Both the position numbers and the translations under genes were made by a program. A DNA stretch of 64,000 nt from Cryobacterium arcticum (GTDB taxonomy: Bacteria > Actinomycetota > Actinomycetes > Actinomycetales > Microbacteriaceae). Shown here piece after piece: positions 25,595 to 35,029 of the stretch. The stretch spans positions 3,782,001 through 3,846,000 of the forward strand of contig NZ_CP016282.1 of NCBI RefSeq assembly GCF_001679725.1. The letters run 5' to 3'. The notes beneath the pieces are model-generated. The model was not told the DNA's origin and ran no database searches. It saw nothing but the letters and a program-made list of their open reading frames with translations. How positions within the stretch are numbered: position 1 is the stretch's first letter; each line of letters starts with the position of its first letter.

Positions 25595-27211
25595 ATGGCC
25601 ACCTCGAATGCCACACCAGACAGCGCCCCGGACGACACCCCGGACGCTGCCGGACGCCTCACCGGACACTCCGCCACGGCCGGCGCTGCCGCTGAGCTGG
25701 ACGACTATGCCGACCCGGTCGCCGAAGCCATCAGAGCGGTCATCGACCCGCTGATCGCCAACGCAAAGGTCATCGCCGCCGCGTACGCCGAGCGCACCCG
25801 GCTGCTGGCCGGGCTGGACCGCCTCGGCCACGACCGCTGGATCATCGCCGGCCTCGCCGGTGACCCGATCGAGTCCGGCCGCAACGACCCCGACACCCAG
25901 AAACACGGCCCGGCGTTGAACGACGAGGAGCTCGCCCGTCGAGCGATGGCCGCCGAGGTCGGCTGCGCGCTGCGGATGAACTTCCAAACCGCAGCGATGA
26001 TGATCTGTGACGCCGCCCGCTTCACAGAGCAACTCCCCCTTTTCCAGCGGGCACTGGCCGAGGGCCGGATCGGCTGGGGTCACGTCATGAAGATGATGGA
26101 GGTCACGGCATCACTTCCGGTGGACCTGCCCGAGCATGTGCTGCCGCGACTGGAAGAGATGACGCTGACCGCGGCCGAGAAGCTCACTCCCGGCAAGTTC
26201 GCCAAGGTCGCCCGGGAACTCAGGGAATCCCTCCACCCCATCCCCTTGCAGGACCGTGTCAACGCGGGTATCCGCGAGCGCCGCGTCGTGCTCCGCCCCG
26301 ACATCAACGGAATGTCCTGGCTCAACGCCTATCTGAAGGCCGACGAAGCCGCAGCGATCTACGAACGCCTCACCCAGATCGCCAAGACCCTCAACGACGA
26401 AGACGACACAGAAGCCAGCTCAGCCGACACGGACAGCGTCGCGGACACTGGCACTGGCACTGGCACTGGCACTGGCACTGGCACTGGCACTGACGGCGCG
26501 TTCACCCCACCGCAGCCGGACGCCATCGTGTGCCGCACCCGCGACCAGCGCCGCGCCGACACCTACCGCGACCTCCTGCTGGACGGCATCGGCGCCGACG
26601 GAAAACTCGGCCGCGGCATCCGCGGCACCGTGAACATCACCGTCCCGGTCCTCACCCTCCTCGGCCACAGCGACCAACCCGCCATCCTCGACGGCTACGG
26701 ACCCATCGACCTCGAAACCGCCCGGCGCCTCACCGGCACAGCGACGAGTTTCACCCGCATCCTCACCCACCCGCACACCGGGACCATCCTCTCCGTCGAC
26801 CGCGACTCGTACACCCCGCCCGCCGACCTTCGCCGGTACGTGCAAATCCGCGACAACACCTGCCAAACCCCTGGCTGCAACCGCCAGGCCGTCAAGAGCG
26901 AGATCGACCACACCCAAGCCTGGAACGCCGGCGGAACCACCAGCGCTGACAACCTCGTCAGCCTCTGCCGACCCGACCACCGCCTCAAACACCAATCCAG
27001 CTTCAGCACCCGCCAATCACCCGACGGCACCCTCACCTGGACCACCCCCGGCGGCAAAACCTACACAAACCCCCGCGCCCACGACCTCGTCCGCGCCGCC
27101 CTGCAACCGGTCGTGCCCAGGAAGCCGGAGGCACAGGGGCTCACATCACCACCTCCGGTGCCTCCAACGTCCGGGCCACCTCCTCTAGACGAAGAAGAGC
27201 CACCCTTCTAG
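25595..27211 (+). CDS. DUF222 and HNH endonuclease domain protein (13E12 type)
   Basis: A 538-residue protein of the DUF222 plus HNH family that is multi-copy in many actinobacteria; cellular function is unclear. The helical DUF222 part covers roughly residues 50-380. The C-terminal HNH nuclease reads CQTPGCNRQ, KSEIDHTQAWNAGG, and NLVSLCRPDHRLKH, with Cys pairs likely to hold zinc. A (Gly-Thr)n linker encoded by ACTGGC repeats separates the two parts. No clear ribosome site precedes the ATG. It could be a DNA repair or recombination nuclease or a domesticated mobile-element protein. Confidence 0.85.
   Translation: MATSNATPDSAPDDTPDAAGRLTGHSATAGAAAELDDYADPVAEAIRAVIDPLIANAKVIAAAYAERTRLLAGLDRLGHDRWIIAGLAGDPIESGRNDPDTQKHGPALNDEELARRAMAAEVGCALRMNFQTAAMMICDAARFTEQLPLFQRALAEGRIGWGHVMKMMEVTASLPVDLPEHVLPRLEEMTLTAAEKLTPGKFAKVARELRESLHPIPLQDRVNAGIRERRVVLRPDINGMSWLNAYLKADEAAAIYERLTQIAKTLNDEDDTEASSADTDSVADTGTGTGTGTGTGTGTDGAFTPPQPDAIVCRTRDQRRADTYRDLLLDGIGADGKLGRGIRGTVNITVPVLTLLGHSDQPAILDGYGPIDLETARRLTGTATSFTRILTHPHTGTILSVDRDSYTPPADLRRYVQIRDNTCQTPGCNRQAVKSEIDHTQAWNAGGTTSADNLVSLCRPDHRLKHQSSFSTRQSPDGTLTWTTPGGKTYTNPRAHDLVRAALQPVVPRKPEAQGLTSPPPVPPTSGPPPLDEEEPPF
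26447..26494. repeat. ACTGGC x7 hexanucleotide repeat
   Basis: Seven perfect ACTGGC units (26447-26488) and one ACTGAC follow in frame and encode a Gly-Thr linker in the DUF222/HNH protein. Unit gain or loss would keep the frame. Confidence 0.9.
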
Positions 27212-27236
27212 ACCTGTGGCTGGGGCGTGCACGGGC

Positions 27237-27266
27237 CCGGCAGTCACGGGGCCGGCAGTCACGGGG
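27237..27266. repeat. Two 15-bp direct repeats before the GrpB gene
   Basis: CCGGCAGTCACGGGG occurs twice head-to-tail in the intergenic stretch upstream of the GrpB-family gene promoter. Confidence 0.8.
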
Positions 27267-27291
27267 CCGGCCCTGCGAGGATGTTCTGGTG

Positions 27292-27870
27292 ATGAAACAT
27301 CGAGAACAGCGACGCCCCGACGTCACGGCACTCGACCTGGTCGGGGGTCCCGAGCGAGTCGAGATCCATCTGCACAGTTATGACGACGGGTGGCCAGGCT
27401 CCTATCTCGAGCATCGGTCGCGCATCCGGGCGGCTCTCACCGCATCCGGCGTCGATGTCGAACACCTTCTCATCGAACACATCGGGTCGACCTCGGTTCC
27501 CGGCCTGGCCGCGAAACCGATCATCGACATCGTCGTCGCGGTGGACGACATCACGGCCGAGGAGGACTACCTCGAACCGCTCCTGACCGCCGGATACGAG
27601 CTGCGGGTACGCGAACCCAGGCATCGCCTCGTGCGTACGCCGGCCCGAGACGTGCATGTGCACCTCTACGACCGAGATGATCCCGCAGTGACGGAGTACC
27701 TCCTTCTCCGGGATCATCTCCGCACCGATGCGGGCGACCGCGCCCTGTACGAGAGCACCAAGAGAGCCCTGCTCGACAAGAAATGGGACGACATGAACGA
27801 CTACGCCGACGCGAAGTCCGACGTCATCCTGGCGATCAAGGCGCGAGCCCGGGCGGCTCTCGGACGCTGA
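27292..27870 (+). CDS. GrpB family (UPF0157) nucleotidyltransferase-like protein
   Basis: A protein of about 192 residues. The family signature HIGSTSVPGLAAKPIIDIVV gives the nucleotidyltransferase-fold GS motif and a downstream Asp pair; LRDHLRTDAGDRALYESTK is also typical. The activity is unproven for the family; linkage to CoA-kinase-like domains elsewhere suggests nucleotide transfer. GATGTT lies 6 nt before ATG 27292, so a leaderless start is favoured over GTG 27289. Confidence 0.85.
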   Translation: MKHREQRRPDVTALDLVGGPERVEIHLHSYDDGWPGSYLEHRSRIRAALTASGVDVEHLLIEHIGSTSVPGLAAKPIIDIVVAVDDITAEEDYLEPLLTAGYELRVREPRHRLVRTPARDVHVHLYDRDDPAVTEYLLLRDHLRTDAGDRALYESTKRALLDKKWDDMNDYADAKSDVILAIKARARAALGR

Positions 27871-27978
27871 TCTGGTCAGGTACCTGTCTTCGCGGCCGCG
27901 CTCCCCGGTAGTGTCGGAGGGAGAGCCCGGAACCGGGTGATCCGGCACCCCGGGGCCCTCCTTCGCAAAGGAGCTGCC

Positions 27979-28485
27979 ATGGTGCGTGTGCCACCACCTG
28001 TCGTCGTCGGCGTCACCTCGGGCCAGCCGGACGCGGTGGTGCTGGCGGCCTCCGAGTTCGCCGCAATGTTCGGCGCCGAGTTGATCTGCGCATCCGTGGA
28101 CCCGAGCCGTTACATGCTCGAGGAGCTCCCCGATGGCAGTATGACCTCGGCCTCGTTCGACCCCGATTCGCTGGAGCAGCAGACGACGGTCTTCGATGAG
28201 GGACTGCGCGCGCAGATCGAACGCGTGCTGGCCGGACGGAAGGTCACCTGGTCTACGCGCGCCCTGGCTGGAGACCCGGCGAGGGCCCTGGGCACCCTCG
28301 CGGGTACCGTGCGGGCCGTGATGATCATCGTGGGATCCCGAGAACCCACCATCCGGCACAACCTGCGGACGTTCTTCACCGGCTCGGTGGCCGTGCGGCT
28401 CGCCCACGGCCAGCAGCGCCCGGTGGTGATCATCCCGCTGAACCCCGTGCCGTTCGGCACCGAACTGCCCTGGGAGGAGGCGTGA
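27979..28485 (+). CDS. Universal stress protein family protein
   Basis: A 168-residue USP-fold protein starting MVRVPPPVVVGVTSG behind AAAGGAG. The ATP-binding-like loop is VGSREPTIRHNLRTFFTGSV, a variant of G-2X-G-9X-G(S/T). A TAGTGT element 60 bp upstream could be its -10. It is monocistronic or ends just before the ABC transporter promoter. Confidence 0.82.
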   Translation: MVRVPPPVVVGVTSGQPDAVVLAASEFAAMFGAELICASVDPSRYMLEELPDGSMTSASFDPDSLEQQTTVFDEGLRAQIERVLAGRKVTWSTRALAGDPARALGTLAGTVRAVMIIVGSREPTIRHNLRTFFTGSVAVRLAHGQQRPVVIIPLNPVPFGTELPWEEA

Positions 28486-28604
28486 GCGCGGGTGCCTCCC
28501 CCCACCGCCTCCCCCGCGGGGCTGACGCGCACGCTCCGTCCCGCGGCGGATGTGGCGGCCTGCGGCCATCCTTAGCGTTAGAGTCACGCGACGAAAGGGC
28601 ACCC

Positions 28605-29489
28605 ATGCTCGAGATCAGGGGAATCAACAAGCACTACGGTGCGCATCAGGTACTCACAGATGTGGGCTTCACCGTGGGCAGCGGCCGGATGACCGGGTTC
28701 GTCGGCGCGAACGGCGCCGGCAAGACCACCACCATGCGCATCATCCTCGGCGTGCTCTCGGCCGACTCGGGCGAGGTGCTGCTCGACGGCACGCCGCTCA
28801 CCGACGGCGACCGGCGCCGCTTCGGATACATGCCTGAAGAACGCGGCCTGTACCCGAAGATGAAGGTGGGTGAACAGCTCGTCTACCTGGCTCGGCTGCA
28901 CGGCCTGAGCCCGGCCGCCGCCAAGCGCAACACCGACGACCTGCTCGAGCGGCTCGGTCTCGGCGAGCGCGCCGGCGACCTGGTCGAGGCCCTCTCCCTG
29001 GGCAACCAGCAGCGCGCCCAGATCGCGGCCGCGCTGGTGCACGACCCCGAGTTCCTGGTGCTCGACGAACCGTTCTCCGGCCTCGACCCGATCGCCGTCG
29101 AGGTGGTGCTCACCGTACTGCAGGAGCATGCAGCCGCCGGCGCCCCCGTGCTTTTCTCCTCCCACCAGCTCGACCTCGTCGAGCGGCTCTGCGACGACCT
29201 GGTGATCATCGCCGCCGGCGAGATCCGTGCCAACGGCTCCCGCGAGCGCCTGCGCGACCAGTTCAGCACCCCGCGTTTCGAGATCAGCACCGACGCCGAC
29301 GCCGGCTGGATGCGCGCCGTCGAGGGCATCACCGTCATCGACTTCGACGGCGGAGAGGCGGTCTTCGAGGCCGACTCGGATGCCGCCAGCCAGGCCGTGC
29401 TCCGCGAGGCCCTCTCGCGCGGCGCGGTGCACTCCTTCGGCCATCTCCGGCCCACCCTCGCCAGCATCTTCAAGGAGGTCGTGCAGTGA
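28605..29489 (+). CDS. ABC transporter ATPase (NatA-like)
   Basis: A 294-residue ATPase. Walker A GANGAGKT (34-41), signature variant LSLGNQQR and Walker B FLVLDEPFSGLDP are clear, and the C-terminal domain is of the DUF4162 type seen in NatA/CcmA-like exporters. The start MLEIRGINKHYG follows GAAAGGG. It is coupled to the next gene by a GTGA overlap. Confidence 0.9.
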   Translation: MLEIRGINKHYGAHQVLTDVGFTVGSGRMTGFVGANGAGKTTTMRIILGVLSADSGEVLLDGTPLTDGDRRRFGYMPEERGLYPKMKVGEQLVYLARLHGLSPAAAKRNTDDLLERLGLGERAGDLVEALSLGNQQRAQIAAALVHDPEFLVLDEPFSGLDPIAVEVVLTVLQEHAAAGAPVLFSSHQLDLVERLCDDLVIIAAGEIRANGSRERLRDQFSTPRFEISTDADAGWMRAVEGITVIDFDGGEAVFEADSDAASQAVLREALSRGAVHSFGHLRPTLASIFKEVVQ

Positions 29490-30646
29490 GCACCGACATC
29501 ACACCGGGCACCGACACCGACATCCGTCAGGACTCCCCCGCCCAGCCCCGCACCCGCGCCACCCACAGCGCTCCCGGCTTCTGGAGCAGCGTGTGGCTCG
29601 TGGCCACCCGCGAGATCACGGCGCGCATGCGCAGCAAGGCGTTCCTCATCTCCACCGGCATCCTGCTGCTGCTGGCCATCGGCTCGGTCGTGGCCGGCGG
29701 TCTGCTCAGCGCCAACCCGTCGAGCACCCAGGTGGCCGTGGTCGGCTCTGCCAGTGCCGTGGTCGGGCAGGCCGACGGGCTCACCGCTGTAGCCGCCGAC
29801 AACGTGGCAGACGCCGAGGCCCTCGTGCGTGACGGCACCGTGGCTGCCGCCATCGTGCCGGCCGACGATTCGCTGCTCGGCGTCTCCGTGATCGCCCTCG
29901 ACTCCGCCCCCATGGACGTCATCAACGCGCTCAGCGTCTCGCCCAGCGTGCAGCTGCTCGACCCGGCCGCGCAGGGTGGCTTCCTGGTCTACCTGGTCGC
30001 AATCGGATTCGGGCTGGTGTTCTTCATGTCGGCGCTCACCTTCGGGTCCACCATCGCGCAGAGCGTCGTCGAGGAGAAGCAGACCCGGGTGGTCGAGATC
30101 CTGATGAGCACCATCCCGGTGCGCGCCCTGCTGGCCGGCAAGGTGCTGGGCAACTCGATCATGGCGTTCGGTCAGATCGTGGCGATAGCCCTGCTCGTGG
30201 CCATCGGCATGGCCGTCACTGGTCAACGGGTGCTGCTGGCCGACCTGGGCCCGGCCATCGGCTGGTTCGCGGTGTTCTTCGCCTTCGGCTTCGTGATGCT
30301 CGCCTCGCTCTACGCGGCGACGGCATCCATGGTGTCCCGGCAGGAAGACGTGGGAACCGCCACCTCCCCGGTGGCCTACCTGGTGATGATCCCCTACTTC
30401 GCGGTGATCTTCTTCAACGACAACCCGCTCGTGCTCGGCATCATGTCGTACGTTCCGTTCGCGGCGCCGGTCGGGATGCCTGTGCGCATCTTCCTGGGCA
30501 CGGCCGAATGGTGGGAGCCGCTTCTGTCGCTGGCGCTCCTGCTGGTGACCACGGCGGGCGTGATCCTGTTCGGCTCCCGCATCTACCGCAACTCACTGCT
30601 GCGGATGGGCGGACGGGTCACCTACAAGCAGGCGCTGCGCGGCTGA
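29486..30646 (+). CDS. ABC-2 type permease (NatB-like)
   Basis: A 386-residue permease that starts at GTG overlapping the ATPase stop. One helix near residue 50 precedes an extracytoplasmic domain of about 100 residues, then five to six helices; SVVEEKQTRVVEILMSTIPV is the ABC-2 family motif. Together with the ATPase it resembles NatAB sodium exporters, though the substrate cannot be set from sequence. Confidence 0.9.
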   Translation: MSTDITPGTDTDIRQDSPAQPRTRATHSAPGFWSSVWLVATREITARMRSKAFLISTGILLLLAIGSVVAGGLLSANPSSTQVAVVGSASAVVGQADGLTAVAADNVADAEALVRDGTVAAAIVPADDSLLGVSVIALDSAPMDVINALSVSPSVQLLDPAAQGGFLVYLVAIGFGLVFFMSALTFGSTIAQSVVEEKQTRVVEILMSTIPVRALLAGKVLGNSIMAFGQIVAIALLVAIGMAVTGQRVLLADLGPAIGWFAVFFAFGFVMLASLYAATASMVSRQEDVGTATSPVAYLVMIPYFAVIFFNDNPLVLGIMSYVPFAAPVGMPVRIFLGTAEWWEPLLSLALLLVTTAGVILFGSRIYRNSLLRMGGRVTYKQALRG

Positions 30647-30654
30647 CGCACCGA

Positions 30655-31914
30655 TCAGTCGATCGCGTCGGTGCCGGTGATGATCCAGGCCCGGGCCCGT
30701 CCGAGCAGGTCGGCGTACGCGGCCGGAATCCGGTCGGCAGGCAACGAGGTGAAGTCGGCGGCGTGCGAGTAGCCGGCCACCCGGCGCACCGCTTCGACTC
30801 CGGCGAATCGCCAGGCGTCGCTGCGGATGCGGGCGAGCCAGGCGTCGAGGTCCAAGCCGTTGGGAGCGCCCAGGCGTTGTGGCCAGCGTTCGGCGACCAC
30901 GGCCACGAAAGCGCTCCAGCTCGACTCGATCGCCGAGGTGCGGGCTGCGGCGAGGTCGACGGCATCCACCTGGGTCGCCGCGATAGCCGCGATAGTGAGG
31001 TTGGCCCAGAACAAACCCAGGTCCATGCCGGCGGGACCGACGAAGCTGAACTCGGGGTCGAAGACCTTGGTGGCCTGCTCGCCGTCTCGCACGCCGACCA
31101 TGAGCGAGCCGGAGTGCAGGTCACCGTGGATGAGGGCCTCGGCACGCGTGGCAAAGATGTCCCGCACCTGCATCACCGCCGCGAGCAGCTCAGCGTCCGT
31201 GTACAGCGCGCGCACCTCGGCGTCGAGCTCGGGGATCCAGTGATTGTGGTCGTTCAGACGGTAGGGCTCGTCGAGGACGGCGTCAACCGTCAGGGCGCAC
31301 AGCTCCGGGTTGGCCGCGGTCTCGATGAGCGCGGCGTGCTCATCCGGTCCGAGGCCCACGAGGCTCGTGGCCAGGGTGAGTTCAGCGCTGAAGCGCCCCA
31401 CGACGGTGCCGAGGGTCTCGAAGTCGAGGGGAACCGGCTCGGCGCCGGCGACGACATCCGCCACCTGACGCACGAGCGCATCGCGCAGCACGTCGAGGTC
31501 GGAGAGGTCTTCCATCACCAGCACGTAGCGCTCGAGGTCGACCGGCTCGACGGCCGGCACGCTCGCCGGCGCGAGGTCGGCGAGCATCGCGTAGGCACGA
31601 GCCTCCGAGGCGATCCGGTTGGGATCGACCGGCCAGTCGGGACCGACGGCCTGCACCCACGGTGGCGCCTGCTTGACGGCCAGGCTGCCCAGGGGTCCTC
31701 GGGCGATGAAGACCCGGTTCATATTGCCCGCGGTGACCTCGTCGACCTCGATCTCGTCGGCGGCTGCGGCCAGGCGGGGCAGGTAACCGGCCCCGTCGAG
31801 GTACGCCACGACGTCGTCACGGTCGACCAGTAGTTCATAGGGGCTCAGGGACGAGCGGAGAGCCCCTCCCGCGATCTCCGACAGGTCGCTGGTCTGAGAA
31901 TCAGGATCGGTCAC
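30655..31914 (-). CDS. mtnK: S-methyl-5-thioribose kinase
   Basis: A 419-residue kinase of the choline/aminoglycoside kinase fold that phosphorylates methylthioribose at C1 in methionine salvage. Support comes from MEDLSDLDVLRDAL, the catalytic loop LIHGDLHSGSLMV and the metal loop VFDPEFSFVGPAGMDLG. The GTG start follows GGAGGCTCCC. No other methionine-salvage gene is in the window, so it acts with genes elsewhere or has another thio-sugar substrate. It diverges from the threonine aldolase-like gene. Confidence 0.78.
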   Translation of the reverse strand: MTDPDSQTSDLSEIAGGALRSSLSPYELLVDRDDVVAYLDGAGYLPRLAAAADEIEVDEVTAGNMNRVFIARGPLGSLAVKQAPPWVQAVGPDWPVDPNRIASEARAYAMLADLAPASVPAVEPVDLERYVLVMEDLSDLDVLRDALVRQVADVVAGAEPVPLDFETLGTVVGRFSAELTLATSLVGLGPDEHAALIETAANPELCALTVDAVLDEPYRLNDHNHWIPELDAEVRALYTDAELLAAVMQVRDIFATRAEALIHGDLHSGSLMVGVRDGEQATKVFDPEFSFVGPAGMDLGLFWANLTIAAIAATQVDAVDLAAARTSAIESSWSAFVAVVAERWPQRLGAPNGLDLDAWLARIRSDAWRFAGVEAVRRVAGYSHAADFTSLPADRIPAAYADLLGRARAWIITGTDAID

Positions 31915-32104
31915 GGGAGCCTCCGGGTGTCGGGCGGTGCACCCGTCGAATCGGGGCGGTCTGACGAGAATACCCGCGGAGCTAGATCCAACGTGATTCT
32001 CACGGACGACGCTCCAGCGGCCTGTCGGCCGGGACCGACGACTCAGGTGCCGCCGCAAGGCGGACACACAGATGCGCTGCATCCGTTTGCGCCAAGATAG
32101 TGAG

Positions 32105-33175
32105 GTGACTTCCCTCCATGACCTGTTCTCCCGTGGCTTCGCCTCCGACAACTACTCGGGCGTACACCCGGAGATCCTCGACGCGATCGTGCGCGCCAAC
32201 GGCGCCCACCAGATCGCCTACGGCGACGACGTGTACACGGCCGAACTGCAGCGGGTCTTCGCCCGGCACTTCGGCGAGGGCGTCGAGGCGTTCCCGGTGT
32301 TCAACGGCACCGGAGCGAACGTCACCGGCCTGCAGTCGATGCTGCCGCGTTGGGGAGCGGTGATCTGCGCGAGCACTGCGCACATCAACACCGACGAGGG
32401 CGGAGCCCCGGAGCGGGTCGGCGGCCTCAAGCTTCTGCCCGTGCAGACGCCCGACGGCAAGCTCACCCCCGAGCTGATCGACCAGGAGGCCTGGGGCTGG
32501 GGGGACGAGCACCGCGCGCAGCCGCTCGTGGTGTCGATCACCCAGACCACCGAGCTCGGCACGCTGTATACCCCGGCCGAGGTGCGCGCCATCGCCGACC
32601 ACGCGCACGCCAAGGGCATGCTGCTGCACATGGACGGCGCCCGCATCTCCAACGCCGCCGCGGCCCTCGGCGTGCCGTTCCGCGAATTCACCCGCGACGC
32701 CGGCGTCGACGTGCTCAGCTTCGGCGGCACCAAGAACGGCATGATGCTCGGCGAGTGCATCGTGGTGCTCAACCCCGACGCATCCACAGGCCTGAAATAC
32801 CTGCGCAAGCTCAACATGCAGCTCTCCTCGAAGATGCGCTTCATCTCCGCCCAGTTGATCGCCCTACTCGACGGGGACCTGTGGCTGCGCAACGCCGACC
32901 ACGCCAACGCCATGGCCGCGCGCCTGCGTGGTGCGCTTGAAGAGGGCCTGGCGGATGGCTCGATCACCGGGGTCTCGTTCAGCCAGCCCACCCAGGCCAA
33001 CGCGATCTTCGCCGTGCTGCCCGCGGGCGTGGCCGACAAGGTGCGCGAGCTGTACCGTTTCTACGACTGGAACCCGGCCACCGGCGAGGTGCGCTGGATG
33101 TGCGGGTTCGACACCACCCCCGAGGACGTCGACGACTTTGTCGCGGCCCTGACGAAGGAGCTGGCCGCAGCATGA
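32105..33175 (+). CDS. Threonine aldolase-like PLP enzyme
   Basis: A 356-residue fold-type I PLP enzyme of the beta-eliminating lyase group, close to low-specificity L-threonine aldolase. The PLP lysine is in SFGGTKNGMMLGE, and HMDGARISNAAAALG supplies the Asp contacting the pyridine ring. GTG 32105 is used because CAAGAT lies 6 nt before it, suggesting a leaderless start; an upstream in-frame ATG at 32072 gives an unlikely Arg-rich extension. Its stop overlaps the acyl-CoA ligase start. Confidence 0.85.
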   Translation: MTSLHDLFSRGFASDNYSGVHPEILDAIVRANGAHQIAYGDDVYTAELQRVFARHFGEGVEAFPVFNGTGANVTGLQSMLPRWGAVICASTAHINTDEGGAPERVGGLKLLPVQTPDGKLTPELIDQEAWGWGDEHRAQPLVVSITQTTELGTLYTPAEVRAIADHAHAKGMLLHMDGARISNAAAALGVPFREFTRDAGVDVLSFGGTKNGMMLGECIVVLNPDASTGLKYLRKLNMQLSSKMRFISAQLIALLDGDLWLRNADHANAMAARLRGALEEGLADGSITGVSFSQPTQANAIFAVLPAGVADKVRELYRFYDWNPATGEVRWMCGFDTTPEDVDDFVAALTKELAAA

Positions 33176-34872
33176 ACGTCTTCGCGAGCAAGCCGTGGCT
33201 GAGTTCCTACGCGGTGGGCGTGCCCAACGCCATCGCGGACCCCACCGAGACCCTGGTCGACATGATCGAGGGCTCCGCCCGTCGATTTGCCGACAAGGTG
33301 GCGCTGGACTTCTTCGGCGGCACCATGACCTACGGCCAGCTCGGTGACGAGATCTCCCGGGTGGCCAATGGGCTGCGCCGGCTCGGAGTGAAGCCCGGCG
33401 ACCGGGTGGCGCTCGTGCTGCCGAACTGCCCGCAGCACATCGTGGCGTTCTACGCCGTGCTGCGCCTCGGCGCGATCGTCGTGGAGCACAATCCGCTCTA
33501 CACCGAACGTGAACTGCGCCACCAGTTCGAGGACCACGGCGCGAGCGTCGCCATCGTCTGGGACAAGGTCTACTCCATGGTGCGCGGGTTCCCGCGCGAC
33601 ATGGGCCTGCACACCGTCGTGGCCGTGGACGTCACCAAGTCGATGCCGCTGGCCACCCGGCTGGCCCTGCGCCTGCCGATCCCCAAGTCCCGCACCGCCC
33701 GTGCCGCCCTCACGGTGACCCAGCCGCTCAAGGACGCCATCGAGTGGCCGGCCCTGGTGGGCTCGCGCCGGTTGCGCACCGCGCATCCGCGCCCGCTGCT
33801 CGGCGACACCGCCGTGCTGCAGTACACCAGCGGCACCACCGGGGCGCCCAAGGGCGCCATCCTCACCCACTTCAACCTGCAGGCCAACGCGCAGCAAAGC
33901 GAGGCCTGGGTGCCCGGGCTCGAGCGCGGCAAGGAAGTCTTCTACGGCGTGCTGCCGATGTTCCACGCCTACGGCCTCACCCTGTGCCTCACCGTCGCCA
34001 TGTCCATCGGCGCCCGCCTGGTCCTCTTCCCCAAGTTCGACGTGGGCCTGGTACTCAACGCTGTCAAGCGCACCCCGCCTACCTTCCTGCCCGCCGTCCC
34101 GCCGATCTACGAGAAGCTCGTCACGGCCGCGAACGACAAGGGCATCAGCCTGCACGGCACCAAGTACGCCATCTCCGGCGCGATGAGCCTGCCGCTGAAG
34201 ACCGTCGAGCTGTGGGAGACCGCCACCGACGGCCTCCTCGTGGAGGGCTACGGCATGACCGAGTGCTCACCCATCGCGGTGGGCAACCCGATGGGCCCGA
34301 GCCGGCGGCCCGGCACCGTGGGGGTGCCGTTCCCCAGCACCGAGATCCGCGTGGTCGACCCCTCCGACCCCACCGTGGACCGCGGCTTCGACGAAGAGGG
34401 CGAGCTGCTCGTGCGCGGCCCGCAGGTCTTCTCCGGCTACTGGGACCGCCCCACCGAGACCGCCCAGACCCTCCTGGCGGATGGCTGGCTGCGCACCGGC
34501 GACATCGTCACGGTATCCTCCGACGGCTACGTCACCATCGTTGACCGCATCAAGGAACTCATCATCACCGGGGGTTTCAACGTGTCGCCGTCCGAGGTTG
34601 AGGCCGCGCTGCTGTCGCACCCCGACATCGCCGACGCCGCCGTGGTGGGGCTCAAGAGCGCCGGCGGCGGCGAGGATGTCGTGGCCGCCGTCGTGCTCAT
34701 CGCCGGCGCCACCCTCGATGTGGACGGCCTGCGCGAGTACTGCCGCACCCGCATCTCCGCCTACAAGGTGCCGCGCCGCATCGTCGAGGTCGACGACCTG
34801 CCCCGGTCGCTGATCGGCAAGGTCATGCGCCGCCAGGTGCGCGACAGCCTGGCTGACACCCCGGCAAGCTGA
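33172..34872 (+). CDS. Long-chain fatty acid-CoA ligase / AMP-binding protein
   Basis: A 566-residue adenylate-forming enzyme. Motifs are YTSGTTGAPKGA (ATP phosphate loop), GYGMTECSP, the RTGDI hinge and GKVMRR with the C-terminal catalytic Lys. It activates a carboxylic acid, probably a fatty acid, to acyl-CoA through acyl-AMP. The start ATG overlaps the aldolase stop (ATGA), although the pathways do not obviously connect. No membrane segment is seen. Confidence 0.9.
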   Translation: MNVFASKPWLSSYAVGVPNAIADPTETLVDMIEGSARRFADKVALDFFGGTMTYGQLGDEISRVANGLRRLGVKPGDRVALVLPNCPQHIVAFYAVLRLGAIVVEHNPLYTERELRHQFEDHGASVAIVWDKVYSMVRGFPRDMGLHTVVAVDVTKSMPLATRLALRLPIPKSRTARAALTVTQPLKDAIEWPALVGSRRLRTAHPRPLLGDTAVLQYTSGTTGAPKGAILTHFNLQANAQQSEAWVPGLERGKEVFYGVLPMFHAYGLTLCLTVAMSIGARLVLFPKFDVGLVLNAVKRTPPTFLPAVPPIYEKLVTAANDKGISLHGTKYAISGAMSLPLKTVELWETATDGLLVEGYGMTECSPIAVGNPMGPSRRPGTVGVPFPSTEIRVVDPSDPTVDRGFDEEGELLVRGPQVFSGYWDRPTETAQTLLADGWLRTGDIVTVSSDGYVTIVDRIKELIITGGFNVSPSEVEAALLSHPDIADAAVVGLKSAGGGEDVVAAVVLIAGATLDVDGLREYCRTRISAYKVPRRIVEVDDLPRSLIGKVMRRQVRDSLADTPAS

Positions 34873-35029
34873 GCCACGCGATCGCGGCAGGCGCGGCAGG
34901 GTCTCACTCGCAGCGCGTGCCGGATGCGAACGCATGGAATAACTTGGCGCGCTGTGCGTTGACATGACATGGGTCGATGGAGCCCCGCACCCGTTCCACT
35001 TCCACAGGCAACACAGAAAGCCGGGCACC

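Noticed and set aside
25595..27211. DUF222/HNH gene as a transposon or homing intron
   Set aside because: There are no flanking inverted repeats, target duplications, recombinase or interrupted host gene.
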